Assembly: GCA_010093605.1 (NCBI GenBank) | Contig: MU004183.1 | Span: 1,426,001 to 1,490,000, forward strand | Direction: 5' to 3' | Length of the DNA: 64,000 nucleotides | DNA from: Lophium mytilinum | Lineage: Eukaryota; Ascomycota; Dothideomycetes; Mytilinidiales; Mytilinidiaceae | Part shown: positions 10,930 to 22,500 of the stretch, one piece after another | How positions within the stretch are numbered: the first letter of the stretch is position 1 | Layout: every line of letters starts with the position of its first letter | The notes under the pieces: generated by a model | What the model was told of the DNA's origin: nothing | Databases searched by the model: none | What the model saw: the letters and a program-made list of their open reading frames with translations, nothing else | Program-made: the position numbers and the translations under genes

Positions 10930-13370
10930 CTTTAATTAGAAGGCCTCTGCCTCTACTATTAGTACTCTAGATAAGGCTGTTTCTAATTCTCTAGGTATAT
11001 TAACGCCTGCTTCTAGAAAGGCGCTAAAGGCTTTAAAGGCTGCGGCAGCGCCTATAAAGGCGCCTACGCCTATAAAGGCTTCTATAAAAGTGCAGGCGCG
11101 CATAGTAGAGTAGGCCGCCTAATATAGAGAGAAGGCGCGCTTAATAGAAGAAAAAGACCTATTATAAGATAAAGTAGAGGCTTAAGTTACTAGATATCTA
11201 TTAGCTACTACCGCGTGTAAAGCTACAGGTAAGAAGCCTAAAGCTGCAAGAGGCTCTATAAGAGGCTCTATAAGAGGCGGCAGCGCCCTTTTAGATACTA
11301 TAGTAGCTTCTACTAGCTGTAGAAGAGGCTCTACTACTAGTTATAGAAGGGGCTCTACTACTACTAAGTTAGTAGCTAAGCGCCTAGCAGCTCTTAAGAA
11401 AAGGCGCCCTAATATTACTATTAATCCGCCCTAGGGCTAGAGTATTAGTAGCACTTTATATAACTAGTACCCTGGTTTACTTAAGGCTAGATATATATAT
11501 ATTAAGACTCTAAATAAGCGTAAGTATTAAAATATAGAGAATAGAATAGACTCTAATCTATTAAGAAACAGCAATAGTAAGATGCCGCCTGGCTAGACGC
11601 CGCGAGGCAGATACTGTAAGCGTCGCGCTAATAAGGTTGCAGTAGATATAGAGGAAGTAGATAAGAAAGAGAAAGAGAAGAATAATCTACTAATATTACC
11701 TAAGCCGGGCGAGGAGATAGATAAGGAGCTTAAGTACTTTATAGAATAGTTTATAGCGGAGTATCTTAATAGAACTAGTAGGCGCCTCTCTATAAACTAG
11801 ATAAATAAAATTAAGGCGAAGGCGTATATAAAGAAGAGGAGGTAGTTATTTACTAAGATAGACCTAACTATATCTAATATTAAGGTAATATTTATATCTA
11901 TAAAGTAGCTTATTAATAACTTTATTATACTTATATTATCTAAGTTATTTATAAATAGTAAGACTATTAGCTAAACTATATAGCTAAATAGCACGCGCGT
12001 TTAGCTTAATAGTAGAGTTATTAAGAAGAAGCTTAAGAAGATAGTAGAGAGAGCTATTTAAGAGGGTAACTATAATACTATTTATAGAGTTATTAAGCGC
12101 ATAGCTAGCGTTAGAATATCTACTAGAAGAGGAGGAACGCGCTATTACAATCTAGAGGACTTCTTAATAATAGAGTTTACCTAGGTGCACGCGCTAATAG
12201 ATATAATATAGAGGGACTATCTGCGCTTAATAATTATAGTTATTTTTAAGTATAAGGTCTTATGCAACGCCTAGGCGCCGCCGGCTAAAAGAAAGAGATC
12301 TAAGCAGCCTAATAGCTTGTCGCCTGCGCCTGCATTAGGTAGAAGGTACTATACTAGTAAGCTATTAAAGCAGTAGTATATCTAACTAGGTTACTATACT
12401 AATAGGGGAGATCTTAAGCTTAAGGTTATAAAGGACTAGATATATATAAGTAGTAATTACTTAAATAAGAATAATAGTTACTTTATTAATAAGGGTAAGT
12501 AGTACTATATTTTTCTTTTAAAGTACTATAAGATATAGGTAAATACTATACTTAGTAATAACGCTATAATTTATGCTCCTCCTGCAAAGCTACTCTAAGA
12601 GCTAATAGAAAACGGGCTAATTAATAAGTAATACTAGAGGCCCGCAAGGACTATATAGGCGCAGTTAGTATAGTAGGTAGTATAGAATACCTAGAATACT
12701 ATAGCCGGCTTTATAGATGTATAGATAAAGATAATATAGATAAAGATAGCTATATTAATATCTAAAATAGACTTTAACTAGCCTTTATAGTAGCTGTAGT
12801 AGGCCCCTTTCCCCTTCTATTACCCTTAGCCGCCGCTATACTAGGGGGCTTCTGCGCCGCTAAACCCCTATGCTATAGCTAGATATACTTCTTTTCTATC
12901 TACTTCTACTCTATAGCCTACTTCTACCCTATAGCCCTCCGCGGCGCCCCTTCCTCGCGCGCTAGTTATTTAACCTAGAAGCTTAAGCTTTATAGCGCCG
13001 GGCGTGGATAACACTAAACTAATAGAGGCCTTCTTCCAGTGGAAAGTAGATAATATAACTAACTAAATAGCGCGAGCAATATAGGTTAAGGCCGCCGGCG
13101 TCTACTTGCAGCAGGCCTGGACCTTAGAGTTCCTCTAGGAGATAGAGGATAGGTTCTTTAAGGCGTATAAGATAGCTATAGATAGAGAAATACTAGATAG
13201 AATAGCTATAAAGTTTATAGATAAGATCTATAGGTTTAAAGACCCCTATAGAACTATATAAGCAGTAAAAAACCTAGTAGATCTAGTAGATATATATATA
13301 AATGCGCATAGAGAAGGCTTTATTCTAGAGAGAGAATAGTAGTATATAGAGTATATATAGAGTATATAAT
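10930..13370 (+). pseudogene. Degraded second coding region of the transposon, function unknown
   Basis: Plus-strand sequence with a protein-like but heavily stopped frame. It shows a Lys/Glu-rich part (about 11500-12300), a Pro/Tyr-rich part (about 12780-12980), and a better conserved block at about 12990-13290 that begins PGVDNTKLIEAFFQWKVDN and includes FKAYKIAIDREILDRIA. I cannot assign a family. Its position inside the same terminal repeats and its identical RIP state suggest it belongs to the element as an accessory frame, but it could be an older passenger insertion. Confidence 0.5.
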
Positions 13371-13770
13371 TATATAGCCTTTCTATTTAATATATAGACT
13401 ATATAGCCTTCCTATTTTAGTATTTCTATTTTAAATTAGGGCTATTATAATGTGGGGCTTAAGTATTAGTGCGGGCGAAATGTAAAAATATATCTTAATA
13501 TTATAAGGCTTAAGTATTAGTAGTAAGAATCTAATTGTAATATTTTGCGGCTTAAGTATTAGTAGTAAGAATCTTATTTTAAGGCTTAAGTATTAGCGCA
13601 GAGGAAATTTACCCTGCGCTAATACTTAAGCCTTAAAATATTAAAATTAGATCCTTACTACTAATACTTAAGCCGCAAAATATTAAAATTAGATCCTTAC
13701 TACTAATACTTAAGCCTTAGGTTAAATTATATATAGAGTATATATAAAATAGAAAGGCTATATAGAGATA
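13359..13770. repeat. Palindromic insertion-like repeat inside the transposon
   Basis: Outer arms TATATAGCCTTTCTATT (about 13371) and its reverse complement (about 13750) flank a near-perfect hairpin centred near 13605. The hairpin arms carry the motif GGCTTAAGTATTAGTAGTAAG three times on each side. This looks like a non-autonomous MITE-type or foldback element nested in the larger transposon. Confidence 0.65.
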
Positions 13771-13899
13771 GAATCTATTACTTTATTATATCTTAGTAAA
13801 TATAAGTCTAATTTATATAAATAGATAGCTAAATTACGCGTCTAGACGCGTATATTTATATCCGCGTGCTAGATATATAGAAATATTAATTAGTAGTAA

Positions 13900-14950
13900 T
13901 AAACTTTTAAAGTTACGGTTATAGTTCCTAAGTATATAGTTAAATAGGCTTAATTCTCTACTTCTTTTTTCTAGTATAACTAGCCCTAGGCTTTAGAGCC
14001 TGTTTAAACGCCACTATATCTTCTGCAGCATTAACCTAAGTATAGCGCTTACTTCTAACCCTATATATACTATATTTACTACCTAGGTTATTATTAGTAT
14101 AGAAATTAATATTATACTAATAATAGCCCCTAGCAGGTATATTCTAGGCGCACTCTAGGTATACACCGCAGGCTAGGCCTGCCTAATTCTAGCTATATTA
14201 GCCGTTAATAAGCTCTATATAGGCGAGCTTAGCGCGGCGGGAGCGCTTTTAGAGGGCCGTGGCAATAGTAGAGGAGCTAAGGGCAGCGGCGAGGTTATTA
14301 GTATACTAAAAGAGAGTTAGCAGGCCTAGAATAATAGTAATAGTAAGGGAAGAGGGCAGGCGGTAAGCGCGGCGCTTTCTATATAAATAGGTTAGCTAGA
14401 TTCTTAAGCTACTATACTAGAAATTATATATAGCGGAGGGGGATTAGTTCTCTCTTCTTTATTCTTATTCTTATTCTTATCTTTATCTTTATCCTTCTCC
14501 TAGTTAGGTATATTGTAGATATCTCTACTAATAGTAAGAGTAGAAAGGGGGTGTACGGGCCTACTATGCACCGTATAAAGCCTCTAAGGGCTAGAATCCT
14601 CTAGGCTCTTACTAGAGGAAGCTTCTAGCTTCTTATCTTTAGCTTAAACGCCTATTATCTCCTCCTTAGTAAGGAGCGGCCTAGCCGCTACTACCTATAT
14701 TACTAGAGGATCCGGGCGAACCCTAAGGGGCCTAAAGGGGTGCGCGGTAAGAGGCGGAGAGAGGGAGGGCTCCGCAAGGACGTTGTTAATTAGGCTATTA
14801 ATAGAGCCCTAATTGCTAGTATTATTAGCTATAGTATTATTAGCTATAGTATTATAGAGGCAGTAATTAATAGTATATAGAGTCTAAAGAAAGAAGAGAG
14901 TTAAGAAAGAGGTAAGAATATATAGAAAAATAAATAATAGCTATTAAGCT
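13900..14950. other. Unassigned interior of the transposon
   Basis: RIP-affected sequence between the nested palindrome and the transposase remnant. The minus strand has a low-complexity Lys/Asp-type stretch (about 14455-14505, TTATTC/TTATCT repeats on the plus strand) preceded by a Pro/Arg-rich frame with stops. No family can be named. Confidence 0.35.
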
Positions 14951-14954
14951 TTAC

Positions 14955-15148
14955 TATATAACTTTACCCTGCACTAATATATAAGCTATAGATTATCCGC
15001 CAGCGCTAATACTTAAGCCTTAGCCTAGATAGTATATAAAAAATAGCAATACTAAAATAGTAATACTAAAATAGTAATACTAAAATAGTAATACTATATA
15101 TAGAGTATATATTAAATAGAAAGGCTATATAATTATATACTCCTTAGC
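14955..15148 (-). repeat. Partial second copy of the nested palindromic repeat
   Basis: In reverse orientation it shares the terminal AATTATATAGCCTTTCTATT and the CTTAAGTATTAGCGC motif with the 13359-13770 repeat. It also contains a short tandem array of AATACTAAAATAGT units. It lacks the second arm, so it is truncated or a diverged half-copy. Confidence 0.5.
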
Positions 15149-16250
15149 CTACTTCTTAGCCTATTTCTTAGCCTACTCCTTAGCCTACTCCTTCTTAACC
15201 TAGATATTAGTATCTTCTCTCTTATATATATCTAGCTTAGTATATACTTACGCTATATACTCTCTTACTATATATATTCTACTAGCCGCATACTAGAACT
15301 AGTAGGCAGTAAACCTATTATAGCAACTCTACTTAATTACTGCCCGTAAGAAAGTACTAAAGTTTAGATAGTAACAGCGCTTATAGTAGTAGTTATAGTA
15401 GATCTAGGCCTTAAGCGTTATAAAGGTTAACTTAATAGAATTAAAGTTAGAAGAGTATAGTAGAAGGTAGTATACTAGGTAGCCCTAGGCCTCTATAGCC
15501 TCTATAACGCAATTATTAGTATATATACCTAGATTATCTATTATAATTACCTTAGATCTACTATTAAATACCTACTGCAGCGCTAGCAGCAGGTAGTTAA
15601 TAACCTAGCTATAGAACTTATTGCTATTAAAGTATCCTTCTTAAACGCCTATGCACGGTAGCTAGCTCTTCTAGCTTATTGCCGCGTATATACTCTACGT
15701 CTTACCTCTTATTATATTACCCTAGTAGCGCGCAGGATTACTAATAGGTGCGTACATATAGTAGCGCCAACTAGTCTTCTTATTAAAGATAGATTTATCT
15801 AGAAAGATAAGATTATTAGCCTTATACTTAGAGAGCTCTACTAGGTAACTAAGCTGTAGCTCTTTACTTACTCTTAGTAACTCGCGCTTTACCGCCTTTC
15901 TACTCTAACTGCGTTGTTTTATTATCTAGGAGATAGTAGACTAAGAAATGTTAGCACCACGCTCCTTATTAAGCTAGACCGCTATCTTATCTTAATTGCG
16001 CTATTCTTCCGCCTTTAACTACTTAAAGAGCGCGTTCTTATCCGCCTATAAGAGCCTATACAGTTATTCTACGCGTAGTTAACGCGGCCTTATTAGAGTC
16101 CTGTATACTATTATATTACTCTTTATATTCTAGATAGTCTAGACGTTAATTCTAACCTTATACGCAATAGTATTAGAATACTAGCCTAGTTAAAGAAGTT
16201 ATACGGTCTGCATACATTAACGGGCGGTAACGCGGTGTTAATTATTGCCA
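15140..16250 (-). pseudogene. DDE_3 (Tc1/mariner superfamily) transposase remnant
   Basis: No intact frame remains, but conserved landmarks of the family can be read in order on the minus strand. NNLIFLDKSIFNKKTSWR followed by APISNPAR (about 15735-15830) corresponds to the first catalytic Asp and the usual 'FxDEsxfn...R..gwAP.G.p.r' block. VIIDNLGIYTNN (about 15505-15560) is the second Asp block, usually 'DNaxiH'. SSNFNSIKLTFITLKAWI (about 15380-15470) corresponds to the 'PdlNPIE..w..lK' block carrying the third acidic residue. Many TAG and TAA codons interrupt the frame, several where Gln or Trp would be expected, as RIP produces. Tc1/mariner enzymes cut and paste at TA dinucleotides. This copy cannot be functional. 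Confidence 0.8.
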
Positions 16251-16289
16251 GCGGACCTAGCGCTAGCAGTAACGCATAATTCTTAATCT

Positions 16290-16484
16290 ACTATACTAGA
16301 AAAAGTTAGTATATAGCCTTTAGAATAATATAAATAGCCTTACTAATTATTAAGTTAGGCGGCGTTAAGATGCGGTAAAAAAATCAAGTTCTCTAGGTAT
16401 AATCCCAACGTTCCTTATATAAATTAACGTGTGTGTTGCAGGGACGTTTGCCAAGAGACGAACGCTGTTTTGCACCCGACAAAT
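16290..16484 (-). repeat. Right terminal inverted repeat of the transposon
   Basis: Reverse complement of 10666-10860 with scattered transition differences and one or two small length changes. It ends in CCCGACAAAT. Confidence 0.88.
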
Positions 16485-16646
16485 AGCAAATGACCGTTTT
16501 GGGTTGGCCCTTCTCCAAGGCGGTCAGGCGAGTCACGTGGATTGACAATCTTTAACGACGACAGACTGCGGCGAAATTGAACAATTTGATGCGTACAGTC
16601 CTGGGCGTTGCGCCCATCCATCCTCTTGCCCTAGCAGCTCAGTCCG

Positions 16647-17834
16647 TCATGCTATGCTCAGGTTCAGCGATTTTCGAATCGCCGCGTTCGCTTCTGTCAG
16701 CAAGACGCTGCTCGACCCCGAGCTGTTACAGCAAACATTGCCCGAAGCCCATATCTCACACGGCTGTGCACTCATATCTCCTAGTACAGCTTCCTCCATG
16801 TCTGAGCCTAGGCTCGAAGGCGATCTTGCTTTCCGTTCGAGAAGCGTTTGACTTGTGCTCAAGAACCGACCGATAGTCTCCCACTTCGCCGAGAAATCTT
16901 GGTAGAATCTGATTTCCATCTCAACTACTTTCTGGTCCCTACAGCAAGCTAAATAGACCTTTGTTCGATACGCCGATGTAGTGATATGGAGTGCAGCGAC
17001 ATGCATGCCGAATCCGGCAATCGTGGAAATCATGTTCGGCAAATTTACGTCGTAGTGGCGATCGTAAGTCGAAAGATGAAATCGGTCATATCCTGCCCCG
17101 TCGGAATATGTGCTTCTCTCGCAAAAGTGGGTAGGCTCGACGGGGAGAGTGTGCTCAGGAATGCTTTGGATTTCGGGAATGTTTTGGATTTCACCTGGTT
17201 GTTCCTCAATGGCTGGCACAGGTTCGTTTCCATCCCCAGTGTGATACAAAGGCTGCGTTGCTGGTTGCACTTCTAGAGCCGGCTCTTGCGTTTTGCTTTC
17301 AAATGCTTTGATGGAAGTGCTGTACAAAGCCTCGTCAAAGTCGATCGTGAAATGAACGGCTTTCAATATGTTAGCGGCGCCGACTATAGAGTAACCCAGC
17401 GCATCTTACTGTAGTCCATGCCAATAGTTGACGGCCCTTCTTGTCGGATTCGAAAGAAATTGTCTGGAGCAGATAATACTCGACCAAAGGCTCTATTGCT
17501 TCCCCACGGGAAGCCACCTTCGAAGGACAACTGGAGCACCATCTCGTTCACCGCCTCAGGCTCCGCTCCAACATCCAACACATAGTTTACACAACCTTGT
17601 GCACCAGCTACCCCTAGTCGGATGTTAGACATGGCTTCGATAACTTGAAGGGGACTTTCCTCTCGCTTTCATTTCATGACTCTCTCCACATTTGATGGTG
17701 CTGGCGGGGGTAGAATTGGGAACCCAAGAACCTTGACTCAGGTAGTGGCTCTGGTAATTGAGATTAAGTGAAAGTTTGTTTGTGATCACGATACGGCACA
17801 ATTGCTCGTATGGCGATTTAGAGGATGCCATCAT
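16647..17834 (-). CDS. Uncharacterised protein; N-terminal half resembles lytic beta-sandwich folds
   Basis: Model (minus): exons 17690-17834, 17410-17634 and 16647-17359, giving 360 residues. Exon 1 could instead start at the in-frame ATG at 17861. The second intron (50 nt, GTAAGA...GCTAAC...AG) is solid; the first (55 nt, donor GTGGAG) is weaker, and if wrong the gene starts at 17632 with 311 residues. The N-terminal part reads CRIVITNKLSLNLNY, then QGSW, then GVAGAQGCVNYVLD and QLSFEGGFPWGSN. That order is reminiscent of actinoporin/aegerolysin-like folds, where a 'GxxGxxxY' strand precedes an '(L/F)xFxxPFxxxSN' strand. This is inference only. Residues about 230-330 (HVAALHITTSAYRTKVYLA, then WETIGRF) could be a beta-propeller lectin-like blade. 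There is no signal peptide. The gene lies 160 bp from the transposon edge. Confidence 0.55.
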
Positions 17835-18609
17835 GCTTTCACGATTAGATCTACGAGTCATCTTTTACGCTCATATATGAGAATTAGGTGGACGAGAGAG
17901 ATACATGAGTACTACTACTTGAGAAAATCGATGCGTATCCGTCATTATGGGTGTGTCTTTCTTGTTCCCAAAAGAGTTGACTAGTCAAAGATCTACGGTC
18001 ATAAGTGTAGTTCTTAGACTAGCCAAGATGCCTGTGGCTAGCTGAGGAGGAGGTGTTGCAAAGATTGATTCGCAAATAGCCTTGCCTCCGTACAATCCTA
18101 TGTAACATCATAGAAGGCAGCTGAAAGATGCGCCTGCATGATGTATCTCGGTACACCGGCTGTTCCTTGTCGGCATTGCCTGCGCTTTCGACGCTTTCGG
18201 AAACGATTTCTTCGATTCGTCTTGGCTTGCATTTACGTGATCAAATACGTTCATGTGTAGGTAGAACAGGCAAAGTCTCATTCATATTCAAGATCTGATT
18301 GCTGGAATTCGTGCTATACCAGGACGCAGTCATACCCCAGATGTTCATTTTAGCACCAAATTTCTCTCCATATGTCCGCTATTGTTCTATCAAAACACTA
18401 TGTTTCTCGTCCTTTCGAAGCGCTCAGAGCTTGGTCCAGATCAAAGTCATCTCATAAACACGAGCTCGTGTTAGACTGAGGGGTGATCGTCGCTGGTCTG
18501 GTGACGAGAGTCCCTGGTTGGTGTGGGGAAGTTACCAGCTGAATATCTGCATCATCAGTGGGGCATACCAAAGCACAAAAACCACGAATCCCGTCTTCTA
18601 ACCGAGCTT

Positions 18610-19215
18610 AGCCATGTCAAATGCTCCGTATCAACTGAGACGATGTGGAGTACAACGGGAGGCGAAGGCTTTGCAGACGATGGATCAGCAGTTTTTCTAG
18701 CTGCAGGAGTCGAGCTGCAAGCTGGGGGGGGCCAGCTGCAGTCTTCTTAGCGAACTCACTCGTATCAAAGGCTAATTGGCAACGGAGACGATGCGGAGTG
18801 TGATAAGGGGAGGAGGGTTCGCCGACGATGATGGATCAGCAGATTCTCTAGCTGCAGGAGTCGAGCTACAAGCTGGGGGGGGGCCAGCTGCAGTCTTCTT
18901 AGCGAACTCACTCGTATCAAAGCCCAATTGGCAACAGAGACGATGCGGAGTGCGACAGGGAGACGAAGGCTTTGCAGACGATGGATCAGCAGACCCTCTA
19001 GCTGCAGGAGTCGAGATGCAAGCTGGAGCAGACCAGCTGCAGTCCTTTTAGCGAGCCCAGCTGTATCAAAGGTCGATTGGCAAACGTAAACGATGCGGAT
19101 TGCATGAAGGAGGCGAAGGCTTTACAACCGATGGATCAGCAGATGCTCTAGCTGCAGCAGTCGAGACACCAGCCGGAGGGGACCGAGTATAGTCGTCTTA
19201 GCGAGCTCAATAGTG
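18610..19215. repeat. 150-bp tandem minisatellite, four copies
   Basis: The anchor CGATGxGGAxT recurs at 18641, 18789, 18941 and 19091, a spacing of 148, 152 and 150 bp. Each unit also contains GATGGATCAGCAG, CTAGCTGCAGxAGTCGAG and CTTAGCGA. The first three copies are most alike and the fourth is more diverged. Confidence 0.88.
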
Positions 19216-19406
19216 TCGAATCCCAGAAGCTGAGGTCTCGTGGATGTTCCGTGATACGAACTGTGACCCATCTACTCTAAGCCGTAAATATTTGCAAGGG
19301 GAATATGCCAGCCGATAGCCGTGCAAGCGACTTTCATTAGATCAGAGCACACACGATGAATCTTAGCATGTGCAGCCATGTATGACCGATCAGGAGCAGA
19401 TTCAGG

Positions 19407-19413
19407 TATAAAT
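19407..19413 (+). promoter_or_regulatory. TATA box of the protease/gasdermin-like gene
   Basis: TATAAAT lies 89 bp upstream of the ATG at 19502, followed by a CAACCAACCAACGACGAA leader. The position suits a fungal core promoter. Confidence 0.55.
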
Positions 19414-19501
19414 GAAAGACGTGAAACCCACATCAGAATCGAATATACCGCACTTTTTACCACAGCTTCGTTCCTCATAAGACCAACCAACCAACGACGA
19501 A

Positions 19502-22500
19502 ATGCCTTTCATCAACTCCCGTGTCGATCAATCCCATGACATCTTATCGAGTGCTTCGAATCTTCAAAACAAGGATTTTGAACTTCGTAGTCTCGTGGCA
19601 GGTGTATGGGATCTAGCGTCAGCTGAAGCAGAGGCTCCGGCAGAAGCCGACTGGGTGCAGTCCCTCAATCCGGGCTCAGAGTCGGTGGTTGGTGAGGATG
19701 AGCGCACGCCAGTGAAGCCGGAAGATTACGCCTCTGGAGGGAAGTATCGCTGTAAGTGTACACAAATGATGCCGTGTTTTGCCTGATTTGCGTACTTACA
19801 AGAATCTAGCAATCGTCAAAATCTTTGCGCAATACGAATATTCGAGTGGGTGGGCTATGGGAACTGGTTGGCTAATCCGCCCTGACCTAATGGTGACGGC
19901 TGGCCACATCGTCTTCAATCATTCACCCAAGTTTGGTCGAGCATCTGTTATCAAAGCGTACATCGGGTACACTGGTAAGAAGTCTATCGGAACTCCTGGC
20001 GTTCAGTTCCGCACTGGTGTCAGATGCGTCACCACAGCAGCCTGGCTCGGTCGAAAAGGGGCCAAACCATTCGATGTAGGATTTGTCAAACTTAACAAAC
20101 CCTTCGAAGGCATTGAGCCAATCGAGTTTATGGAAACTCCTACCAGTGGTAATGATGAGCTAGGAGTCGTCGGCTATCCTGGTGATCTCGAACATGATGG
20201 CGAAAGAGGCGCCCTTATGCATGAGATGTTCATCCCAGTGAGTGAGCCGGTTGTCTGAAGATTTAACTTATTGCTAACAACGCTTAGCAAGAGTTCAACC
20301 TCGCCGAGCAGGACTTGAGAATGTTGGAGTATACCATCGATACCTTCGGGGGTACGTGAATACCCTAAGCTTTGCTATTTGGCTTGCTGACCTTCTGTGC
20401 TTTAGGTAACTCCGGATCTCCGGTTTTTCTGAAAAGAGGCTCTTCCACGAAAGCTGTCGGAGTTCACGTTTATGGCGGCACAATCAATTCTGCTTCTGTC
20501 ATCGGCAAATGGGGCAATCCATTCGAAGATTATGTGTCCGTCATGAGTGCTCAGATCCCAGCTGATGGCGGTCTCCATTACTTGCCGGCTTCTCGCTCAA
20601 CGGCCGTTAGTCTCTCCGGCGATCCCAAAGACAGCAAGTCATTATACACTCCGCTTGAACATGGAGGGAAATACTTGTCAGACCAAAAGTCGCAGAGCTT
20701 TGGATCGTTCATCGATGATGTGTGGAGCAACTACACGACAACGGAGAGCAGAAATGAATGGAACAACAACTGGAGCAGTTACGACTACAACAAGAGTCAA
20801 GAATCTCAGGATACAAACAGTCGAACCGATGCTGACAAAGTTGTTCGCTTCCGAGACGGCGGCGAGACTTCCCGGGACCACGCTTCCCAGGACCACGCAT
20901 CCCAGGACCATGCATCCCAAGAGCACGCATCCCAGGACCACACATCAAGCAAGGGAAAAGTCACTAAGACGGTAGAAACACACACCACGACAACGACTAC
21001 TAAGATAGAGATAAATGACGGTGATGGGAGTGTCGAAGACTCAAATGGGGGGCTTGCTCGCGCAGATAGAGGGGGCACCGAACAGAAGTCTGGCGGTTCT
21101 AGTAGCAGGTCAGTGATTTCCTCGAAAGGCTCGACACAAGCGCTGACAGATACTAGCCAAAGCCAACTTGAGGACTCTGGTTCAAGTAGAACTGTGCGAC
21201 AGTCCGGGGAAGATACCGCACGGTCGGGGACGGACTCTGTCAACAAGGGCTTGTCGAGAACGGGTGAACAAGCTACCCATGATGGTTCAAGTAGCGCCTT
21301 GAATCAGACACGTCAGGACTCATCTCAAACCACGAACCGGGGCTCAAACCAGTTTGGCGGAAGTACCCAGAATGAAAACCAATGGTTTGGAGGACACAGC
21401 CAAACCTCGAATGGGTCCGACGGTTCAGGCAAGGCGCACAATACAGACACGACATCATCCCGAAGCCAACAAAATACAAACACGATATCGTCTCGAAGCG
21501 AACAAACCGCAAATCAATCAAGTGCGACAACTACTAGCAAAGGATTCTCGAGTAGCTCCACCAATCAGAACAGTCAGCAGAACAGTTCTTCTGGTAGGAA
21601 GGCCTTGTCCGATCATTGTTTCTCTTCCCAAGCAGGTTCAGCGATTTGCGCTGGCTGTGGAAAGAGTCAAAAAGATTGCTCTTCATCTGGCGCAATATAT
21701 GCTGACTTCAGACAACCTCAATCTACTACAAGTATAGGCATATCGGGGAGCAAGAGTGAGCTGACATCGGCGAGAGGTGGATATTGGTCTTCACAAGCGG
21801 ACACTAGAGGCTACTATCAGTCTCATGATACGACATTAGGTACGCTGGATGGAACGGATCCCAGAGGCTACTATGAGTCTCGGAATACGACGTTAGGTAC
21901 GCGAGATGGTGCGCGTGATCTCTGCATTGCGTGTGGACAGCCCGCCTGCCCATTTTCGCAAGGCATATTCCGGGACTTTCAACGACACTTCCCTGTTTCA
22001 GAGAACAAGGAAAACTTCCCTTACTTTTGGCCTGGATGTCTGCCACCAAATGAATTACACTCCAGGTAAGGCTTTGTCTTTCCAACATCCCTCTAACGCG
22101 ATTCAAGCCTTTTAAGCAAGCTTCCTAGATACAGTAACGCACATGACTGACTTGTACGCTCACAGTGGAACTGAAAGCTTTACATTGTTCGGCCCCAAGG
22201 GTCAACAATCGATCTATACCGAGCAGATGGCGGTATGGCAACTAGGCACCGCCCCTTGGCACCCTCCTTCCACAAAGGATGTGAAACTAGGACAACTTGG
22301 GTGTTTCAACGATGATGGGACTTGGCAAGTCATTGCCCAGATAACAGATCCAAAGGAAATCGCAAAGGCGAACCAAAGAGCCTACAACCGCCAGAAGCTT
22401 CTCAAACCCTTTTCCACTGGCGTTCCTGCCATCCGCTCAGCCAGCAACACCGAATGGAGCGCAAGAATCACTGCAAATGTCACGAGTACTGACCTTTCAA

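Larger units (their letters stand above)
10666..16484. mobile_element. RIP-degraded Tc1/mariner-type DNA transposon
   Basis: About 5.8 kb bounded by long inverted repeats: the left end ATTTGTCGGGTGCAAAACAG is mirrored at the right end, and the match runs for about 195 bp (10666-10860 against 16290-16484) with few differences. TAG stands outside both ends (10663-10665 and 16484-16486), so a TA or TAG target duplication is possible, although the repeat tips are then offset by one or two bases. The interior is strongly AT-rich, TpA-rich and CpA/TpG-poor yet keeps many CpG sites, the classic RIP pattern. The minus-strand frame at about 15140-16250 still reads as a DDE_3 transposase. The whole element is inactive, with stop codons throughout. 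Confidence 0.88.
17835..19501. other. Divergent intergenic region with a minisatellite
   Basis: Separates two divergent genes. Holds the four-copy 150-bp repeat (18610-19215) and, close to the right gene, a TATA box at 19407. No coding region is supported; short open frames across the repeat are by-products of its periodicity. Confidence 0.55.

Noticed and set aside
10666-16484. LTR retroelement as an alternative identity for the AT-rich block
   Set aside because: The terminal repeats are inverted rather than direct, and the readable remnant is a DDE_3 transposase; no sign of a retroelement was seen.
20806-21246. Minus-strand frame over the linker of the protease/gasdermin-like gene
   Set aside because: Product of the low-complexity Ser/Asp repeat on the other strand.
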